Assembly: GCA_019044685.2 (NCBI GenBank)
Contig: JAGTXX020000002.1
Span: 558,001-622,000 of the forward strand
Length of the DNA stretch: 64,000 nucleotides
Direction of reading: 5' to 3'
Origin: Nannochloris sp. 'desiccata'
Lineage: Eukaryota; Chlorophyta; Trebouxiophyceae; Chlorellales; Chlorellaceae
Below the pieces are notes generated by a model. The model did no database searches. It was not told the DNA's origin and saw only the letters and a program-made list of their open reading frames with translations. Shown here one piece after another: positions 57,906 through 64,000 of this stretch. The first letter of the stretch is position 1. Each line of letters opens with the position of its first letter. The translations under genes and the position numbers were made by a program.

Positions 57906-60900
57906 ATGCTGGGATCAAACCGTGAACCTGAGGCAGGCACGCGGACCTCTTTCGTGGAGCCTCGGGTAGTGCAGGACACATTCTTTAGAGTACCATCTGT
58001 TCCTCAAACGAATGGAAGCTCTGCTGGGCAAAATTCAGGGGTAGCATTTAATCCTGGCGTCGGACTTCCAAGGTCTTCCAAGAGGACACCTAGAAAAGCT
58101 CCCACCCCTTTTCAGCCAGCTCAGCCACAGCAGCAGCAACCGGTGTCGCCTCCTCTTCAAATGAAGCAACCTTTTGAACCGCCACAGCCTCAATTTTTTG
58201 TATTTAAAGCAGCAGGTAAGTTTCATAAAATATTTTTCCGTCAGAACCACTGCGTCTTTTTTTTTTTTTATCTATCTATTAAACAATGATCTAATTAAAC
58301 CGTACTCTTCCTATTTATGTTTCCAGATGAACAACCAAGGCGTACTCCTGGAATTCGTAAAGCCAAAGCACGCACTGCAGCAACCTCTTTCTCTGCCGGT
58401 ACTACCGCCACGAGTGGTTTTGCTGCTGCTGGGAGTGGTCAATCTCCAAAAAATGGCATTGGTTTAGATAATAACGAAGATGGAATGTCCTGGTCACCTT
58501 CCCATCCTATTGAAACAACAGGCCCAATACCCCAACAACAACAGCAGCAGAAACAACAAGCTCCTCCAGTTTCTTTCCTATTTACTTCCACTGATAAATC
58601 GAGCAGCAACAGCAGGGGGAGCCCCACAGTTGGAGGTGTTGCAAAGGAATTCACTACTCGGCTTAGAGTAGATGTTGAACAGCAGCAGAAGCAACCTGCA
58701 GTAAATCCATTTGCTGCTGCGGCTGCTGGCTTACCACCTACTGCTGCGCCGTTCATATTCAGTGCTGGATCTCCGCAGCAGCAAGCAAAATCAGCAGCAG
58801 CAGGATCTGCAGGTGGAGTGGAAGGGGGAAGGCGTCGAAGAAGAGGGACACCTCACCATCCTGCAGCTCCTGTGTTCCCAGATGCTGTTGCATCAGGCCC
58901 TCCGAGTTCTCCTGCCTTTGTATTTCAAGCAAAGCCTTCGCCAACAACACAGCAGGCGAAACCGCCGTCTGCAGCCGCAACCGTGCCAGGACCCCAACAA
59001 CCGCAGCAACAAGCTGAAGGGTTTATTAGTTTATCCCAATTTAGGGGTACCCCTGGCGCTCCTCTACGTAGAAGACCACGTACTAAAACCCAGCAGCAAC
59101 AACAACAACAGAAGAAGCAACCGAGTGCCACCTCTTCTCCTATTAATAAGACTACAAGTAGCGCTGGAGGACCACAACCACAAAATTTACACTGGAACGC
59201 CCCTGCTTCTGCTGGTGCGCTTAAATCTGGTACGACAGCCCCTCGTCAACAGTATCAACAGCACGATCAACACCCTGGTGTAACCAAACCAGCATTCGGA
59301 GCAACACAACAACAACAACAGAAGCCTCTATCGACTCCCGAACAACAAGCACAGATGGCAGCGGCAACTGCAGACAAGTATCGCATCTCTGGTAATGATC
59401 TCTTCCGTAAACAAAAGTACGAAGAGGCTTATAAAAAGTATACTCATGCTTTAAACACGTTGATGCCTTACCCCACTGTCCACACCCAGCTGTCGTTATT
59501 ACTTTCGAATCGCGCAGCAGCGGCGCTGGCTCTTTCTCGTCCTCGACAAGCTCTTCAAGACTGTAGAATGGGTTTACATCACGATAGGACCTTTCTTAAA
59601 TGTGCTACGCGAATGGCTACGTGTCATTGCCGATTAGGGGAGTATTCTCAAGCACAGAACGTGTTATTTCAAGTACGCAAAGGGCTTCAAATTTTCGATA
59701 GTGCCGGGTTGAAGGAATTGAAAGGGAAAGAAGTAGAGGTAAAAGAAAGCATGGCAATGATGATCGATATGCTGAGTGCGCTAGGGTATTCAAAAATACA
59801 ATCAAGAATTACACAATTGATAGAAGAAGAAGAAGCAGGTTCTTCTCGTAAAAGTACTTTTACAACAAGAACTAGTAATTTTTCCCGACAAGGAGAAGAA
59901 GAAGAAGAAGAAGATTTGACCTTTAAATTTCTTTCTTCCCTACCTGCTCCACCTCACCCCGCCCCCAAACGCGCATCTCTAGAAGACCTTTTACAGCATT
60001 TACAAACCCATGGCAGTTATTTCCCTCACTCTGAGATGTTTCATGCTGCAAAATCAGAAACTTTGCTTCGTTTAGGTCGGTACAAGGAAGCATTGACAGC
60101 GGTAGGACAGCCTCCTTATTTAGATGTACCTGCGTCACAGGCAGATGCGCCTTGGAGGACGTGGATTCGTACACAGATTGCGTTCTACCAAGGTCAAGCT
60201 GCACAGACACATCAACTACTCGACACTATAGACAAAATTGTAACAAGCAGCAGTGGTGGTGGTGAAGCAAGTAGGGAAAAACAACCAAAATCTGTCCATC
60301 CTCTTGAAGATTTAGATAGTATAGTCCCCTTACCTACTCACGAAGACATCCAGTCTATCCGGACAATTCTCGAAAAATCTGCAGAGCTCCGTCAAGCTGG
60401 TAATAAAGCCGTGAAAGAAAAAAGGTACCAGGCAGCTCTCGATGCCTATACAGAAGCTCTTTCGTCTGGTTCTCTCTCCCCAGCTCTTGCTGCAATTTTG
60501 TATTGTAACCGTGCTGCTGCACACCAAGGTTTAGAAAATAGAGCCCTTGCTGTAGCTGATTGTTGTCGGGCAAAGGCACTCCACCCGGGATATGCCAAAG
60601 CTCACTCTCGTCTTGCGGCTCTGCTAAGTGAGCTAGGTATGTATTCTGCAGCGGTTGATGAGCTGAATGCAGCTATAGCATCACACGAGAGCATCACCCC
60701 TGCTTCCAAAGCAGAGTATCAGAATAGATTACGGACTGCTAAAGAAGCTGCGATGCCAAGACGGACTTTTTACGGCACCACGATGAACCTGCCCCCAGCA
60801 AATCATTATAAAGTTTTAGGGCTTGAAAGAGGCTGTGCTGGTGATCAAGTGCGGAAGGTGTATAAAAAATTAGCTTTGCAGCTTCACCCTGATAAATCTA

Positions 60901-61373
60901 CCACTGCCTGTCGTGTTTCTTTTCAGATTTGTGGAAATCGAAGCAGCAGGGGCTCAGACTTGACAGGTCCAGCTGGAGAAACACAAAAAAGGCTAGAAGA
61001 TGGCGCATCTTGGGTATTTAAATGCCTCGGAGAAGCAAATGAAACGCTTAGTGCGCCTGAAAAGAGAAGAGAATTAGATGCGGAGCTCTCAGCCTGGGAA
61101 GACGGTACTACTAGTGGAGGTGGTGGTGGGAGAGGTGGCTTTACCGGTTTTGACTATGGTGGCGGTGGGCCTAGTTACCATTACTCAGGAGGAAATCACC
61201 ACCGTCAACAGCAACAACAACATCAGCATAGTGGGTATAGTGCCTATGGTGCGTATTATCGTCCTCATGCACAGCCTAGTTACAGTTTTAATAGAAACCA
61301 ATATGGTGGTGGTGGTGGTGGTGGTGGTGGTGGTGCGAGTGGCGGTGGTGGTGGCTACAGACATTACTGGTAA
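57906..61373 (+). CDS. TPR-DnaJ co-chaperone with Phe-motif N-terminus, 2 exons
   Basis: Exons 57906-58215 and 58327-61373 give 1,118 aa. The first 400 or so residues are Gln/Pro/Ala-rich with scattered F-x-F pieces (FFVFKAA, SFLFTST, PFIFSAGS, AFVFQAKPS). Then TPR units (ISGNDLFRKQKYEEAYKKYT), a second TPR block (RQAGNKAVKEKRYQAALDAY, YCNRAAAHQGLENRALAVAD) and a J domain: NHYKVLGLERGCAGDQVRK, KLALQLHPDKS with the HPD intact, an insertion, then LGEANETLSAPEKRRELDAE. The C-terminus is Gly-rich. Resembles DNAJC7 and plant TPR-J proteins; it would pair with Hsp70 (HPD) and possibly Hsp90 (TPR). Separate exons and intron phase agree. TGTAA at 61448. Confidence 0.88.
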
Positions 61374-61543
61374 ATAATAGTAATATAATAGAGTGAAATA
61401 ATAGTAGTAAATTGCATATACGTTGTTTTTAGTAATATACAGTTATTTGTAAGTACGTTCAACATCAACCAGTATCTACCCTTTATATCTTGATTACCAT
61501 ATATATATATCGAGATATGCAACACTTGATAAAAAAAATAAAT
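61374..61543. other. Spacer between convergent TPR-DnaJ and exportin-4-like genes
   Basis: 170 bp, with an AT-dinucleotide run near 61500. Only 3' UTR sequence expected. Confidence 0.4.
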
Positions 61544-64000
61544 TCAACGTTTTCTCAAGACACCTCGAACTTCAATAACAAATCGTCTAAAACAACCATT
61601 AAACTCTCTTCTACTGGCTCGATCCATCCCTGCAGCTGCAATGGCAGCTTTCCCGAGCTCTTGAAATGCAGCGGCAATAGTGGCTATCGATCCGTCATCA
61701 CCACCAAGTCGGCCAGCGACTAAACTCAACACGCCCTCTGCTGCAGCATGCTCTGCGAGCCATAAAGGCAATGCAGCTTCAGATGCATAATCAACAGCTT
61801 CAAAACCAGGATCATTAATTAAAACTCTTTCTAATAAAGCATGCAAAACCTCGCCAAGTGCGGTATTACTACTAGTAGTACTGCCAGCAGTACGGCTTGT
61901 ATTGCCATCTATAAAATTAAGCTGACCTAATCCTGCACCCCCATGTCTGATAGACATCACATGATACCTTGCCAACGCCCCTGCAGCTTCAAACACAGCT
62001 GCTTCGGTGTCTGTATCATCTTGCACCCCAATTCCAAAACACAAAGCCTTCATCAAGGCGGAAAAAGTTGGCGGCGGCAGTTCTCCTACTTTGCTAGAGT
62101 GCGCTTCAACCATATGGGCTATCAAACCGAAGAATGCACTTCGTAGTTTAGGGAATTTCAAGTGTTCCGATTGTATAGATGGCATAATACGATCAAGACC
62201 TTCAAACACAGCAGCAGCGACGTCACTTTCATCAGAGGCTTCTGCATTGGTTAGCTGTGTTAGTAATCGGAGCAAAGCACACAACGCAGCACGTTCTTCT
62301 TCTAATTGCAACGATGCAGCAGAAGTTGACAGCGTACGATGTGATGCATAGGTACCGACCAGTTGTACTGCCCAATGGAACAAAGCACGTGCTGTGGAAG
62401 CTTCCACCGTTGACGCATGATACTCGACAACATCTGCTGCTAATTTTAAGATTTGTCCATACACGCTCGGTTGACTTTGATAGGCGGTCAATAATTGTAC
62501 TAATGCAGGTTGAACACTTTCCAAATGAAGATACACGACCCCATGTGTGGCACCGTGATCGACTCCACGGGCAGCACCGCGTAGTGATTGAATCAAATTT
62601 AAAGATAAAAGTGCTTTATCAGCTTGTTGTAGAGTTTGAATGGGTAGTCTACTCACCTCTAGTAGAGTGTGGCTAAGCGGGTGTAAGAGAGTAGACACAT
62701 ATTCTGTAATCACTGTAGAATCGCCAACACCGATAGCAGCATGTATCAAACACTGCATTAATCGCCTTTGCACCCCTGCTTCTAATTGCTGAATACCTTC
62801 AGCTCTTGATGCTGAGGCAGCACACAGTTCACGCCATGCTGGGCAATGCACTGCCACAGCACAGGATGCTCTTCTACGTAACAATGGAGCCAGTAATTTC
62901 ATACATGCTGCCCTATGTAAGGTCTTATCACCTGGATATTGGGTTAAACTCGACATTGCTAACCGGATAAGACTTTCGGAGACTTCCGATGCTTTGTGTA
63001 CATCTGAAAACACAGAATAAATAGCTGGAATTGCTCCGGTATGAGTACGCGATGGTGCTGCAGTATGCATTCCTCCAATTTGTTGATGGACGTGAGTATT
63101 CATTGTATTATGTTGCCCTCCTCCACCTCCTGTAGAACTATCATTATGAATCAAAAATGAATTTTCACTAGCGTCTGGGAGTAAATAAGTTTCGGCCCAT
63201 CTGCCCAAAGCAACACATACTTCTTCCATTAATCTAGGACTGATCACTGCTTGTCCTGCATGTTGATGACACACAGCACCTAGAGCAAGTAATCTCTGTG
63301 CTAACGCCACAGCGGGATCTTCTTGTCCTGTGCTCGCTGCAGCTACACACGCTTCCGCAACTGAAATTGGAATTAAAGGTGTCTCGCCATCTCCAGCATC
63401 GGCCAATACTATTGAGCACATACGTACTACCCAGCATAACTGTTCTAATGCAGCACTAGGGTCTTCATTTCGATGCATACACGCTTCTAAATTTGTTTGA
63501 CATTCTTGTAATTGATGTGCGAGTGCTGGCAAAACGACAGCACACGCAGCACGGCCGATGGCGGCAAGTCCTGCCAACCAACTTTCAGAATGAGCTTCTT
63601 CTCCTCCTTCATACTCTTCTTCATCTTCCCACGCCATGGCAGCTGCACGGAGTAATTCCCTTCGCATTGTTGCTGAGAAAACAGCAGCTGCGGGTGCTAT
63701 TACGTGTTGATTTCCAGCTATTGCTCCTCTGCATGGGTCGACACACAGCTCACTCCACATCTCTAATAAAATATCCCCAGCTTCTTCAGCAGCTCCTTCC
63801 CCACCGCTACCACCTGCACCCATCATAGTCACAGTCAGCTCTGAGAGTATACTAAACAACGCAGGTGCACCACCTTCCATTTCTGTTGAGGCTTCTGAAA
63901 AACCCGAAAGACGATGCGCTGTTGCTGCAGCTAGCAATGCACGACAGGTATCTAAAACAGCTTCGTCGTCGTTGTTTCGATTTGAAGAGGAAGATGGAGA
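61544..64000 (-). CDS. XPO4-like: Exportin-4-like karyopherin, C-terminal part (cut by the window edge)
   Basis: One frame is open from the right edge (64000) to TGA at 61546-61544, at least 818 aa with no intron. It is a helical, HEAT-repeat-like protein. CWVVRMCSIVLADAGDGETP with LIP after it matches the exportin-4 segment around a conserved GETPLIP, and EMWSELCVD fits the preceding repeat. The C-terminus ends REFNGCFRRFVIEVRGVLRK. Exportin-4 carries eIF5A and some other cargo out of the nucleus with Ran-GTP; the Ran-binding N-terminus is outside the window. A linker with Gly/Gln/His runs lies near 63060-63160. Assignment to exportin-4 rather than another importin-beta relative is by motif memory only. 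Confidence 0.65.
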   Translation of the reverse strand, partial: SPSSSSNRNNDDEAVLDTCRALLAAATAHRLSGFSEASTEMEGGAPALFSILSELTVTMMGAGGSGGEGAAEEAGDILLEMWSELCVDPCRGAIAGNQHVIAPAAAVFSATMRRELLRAAAMAWEDEEEYEGGEEAHSESWLAGLAAIGRAACAVVLPALAHQLQECQTNLEACMHRNEDPSAALEQLCWVVRMCSIVLADAGDGETPLIPISVAEACVAAASTGQEDPAVALAQRLLALGAVCHQHAGQAVISPRLMEEVCVALGRWAETYLLPDASENSFLIHNDSSTGGGGGQHNTMNTHVHQQIGGMHTAAPSRTHTGAIPAIYSVFSDVHKASEVSESLIRLAMSSLTQYPGDKTLHRAACMKLLAPLLRRRASCAVAVHCPAWRELCAASASRAEGIQQLEAGVQRRLMQCLIHAAIGVGDSTVITEYVSTLLHPLSHTLLEVSRLPIQTLQQADKALLSLNLIQSLRGAARGVDHGATHGVVYLHLESVQPALVQLLTAYQSQPSVYGQILKLAADVVEYHASTVEASTARALFHWAVQLVGTYASHRTLSTSAASLQLEEERAALCALLRLLTQLTNAEASDESDVAAAVFEGLDRIMPSIQSEHLKFPKLRSAFFGLIAHMVEAHSSKVGELPPPTFSALMKALCFGIGVQDDTDTEAAVFEAAGALARYHVMSIRHGGAGLGQLNFIDGNTSRTAGSTTSSNTALGEVLHALLERVLINDPGFEAVDYASEAALPLWLAEHAAAEGVLSLVAGRLGGDDGSIATIAAAFQELGKAAIAAAGMDRASRREFNGCFRRFVIEVRGVLRKR

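Noticed and set aside
58711..59283. 190-codon ORF rich in Gln/Leu inside the TPR-DnaJ gene
   Set aside because: Frame-shifted reading of CAG/CAA-rich coding sequence. The main frame is open throughout and spliced in phase.

Overview
The window is nuclear DNA from a photosynthetic eukaryote, most likely a green-lineage alga. Genes are short-intron and multi-exon, with introns mostly 60-150 bp, GT-AG, and often ending in TGCAG. There is a plastid-type FtsZ, a wall-type hydroxyproline-rich glycoprotein with long Ser-Pro runs, several genes with TGTAA just after the stop (a chlorophyte-style poly(A) signal), and a retroelement whose architecture is known from green algae. No prokaryotic operon features, tRNA, rRNA or CRISPR were recognised. 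Base composition looks AT-rich by eye, with many poly-Q, poly-G and poly-A low-complexity insertions in coding exons.

Layout. 1-600: a short WBP11-like gene (-). 740-6763: a giant palindrome with two 2,993-bp arms around a 38-bp spacer; each arm carries a broken Crypton/Ndc10-like tyrosine recombinase. 6822-8341: mitoferrin. 8581-15346: a nest of elements, namely a repeat fragment, an intact Penelope-like retroelement with N-terminal GIY-YIG and 394-bp pseudo-LTRs (8846-13598), and a second palindrome (13602-15346). 15637-17180: METTL24-like methyltransferase. 17181-19300: gene-poor, with a related repeat holding an AT-hook ORF. 19301-42233: dense housekeeping block with RPS3, U1A/U2B'', SPF30, RPS25, RPL30, haspin, an FHA protein, mitochondrial bL12, FtsZ, an FAD oxidoreductase, MTR4 and ALG3. 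42539-54074: wall glycoprotein, RRP4, a Kir channel with two cytoplasmic domains, and an SLC43/FMP42-like MFS carrier. 54237-57720: a Mutator-like DNA transposon with 713-bp inverted repeats and a 9-bp target duplication. 57906-61373: TPR-DnaJ protein. 61544 to the right edge: exportin-4-like protein, cut by the window.

How it fits together. Unrelated housekeeping genes are packed in divergent and convergent pairs; many head-to-head pairs share spacers of 200-360 bp and one convergent pair has stop codons 20 bp apart. RNA metabolism is well represented (U1A, SPF30, MTR4, RRP4, WBP11-like); MTR4 and RRP4 belong to the same nuclear exosome pathway. Two of the large mobile elements sit inside spacers between head-to-head genes. 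The strongest unusual items are the retroelement, the tyrosine-recombinase palindrome, the Mutator-like element whose inverted repeat carries its transposase first exon, and the Kir channel with a duplicated cytoplasmic domain. All gene models are read by eye from exon phase, splice signals and protein similarity; none was checked by a search.
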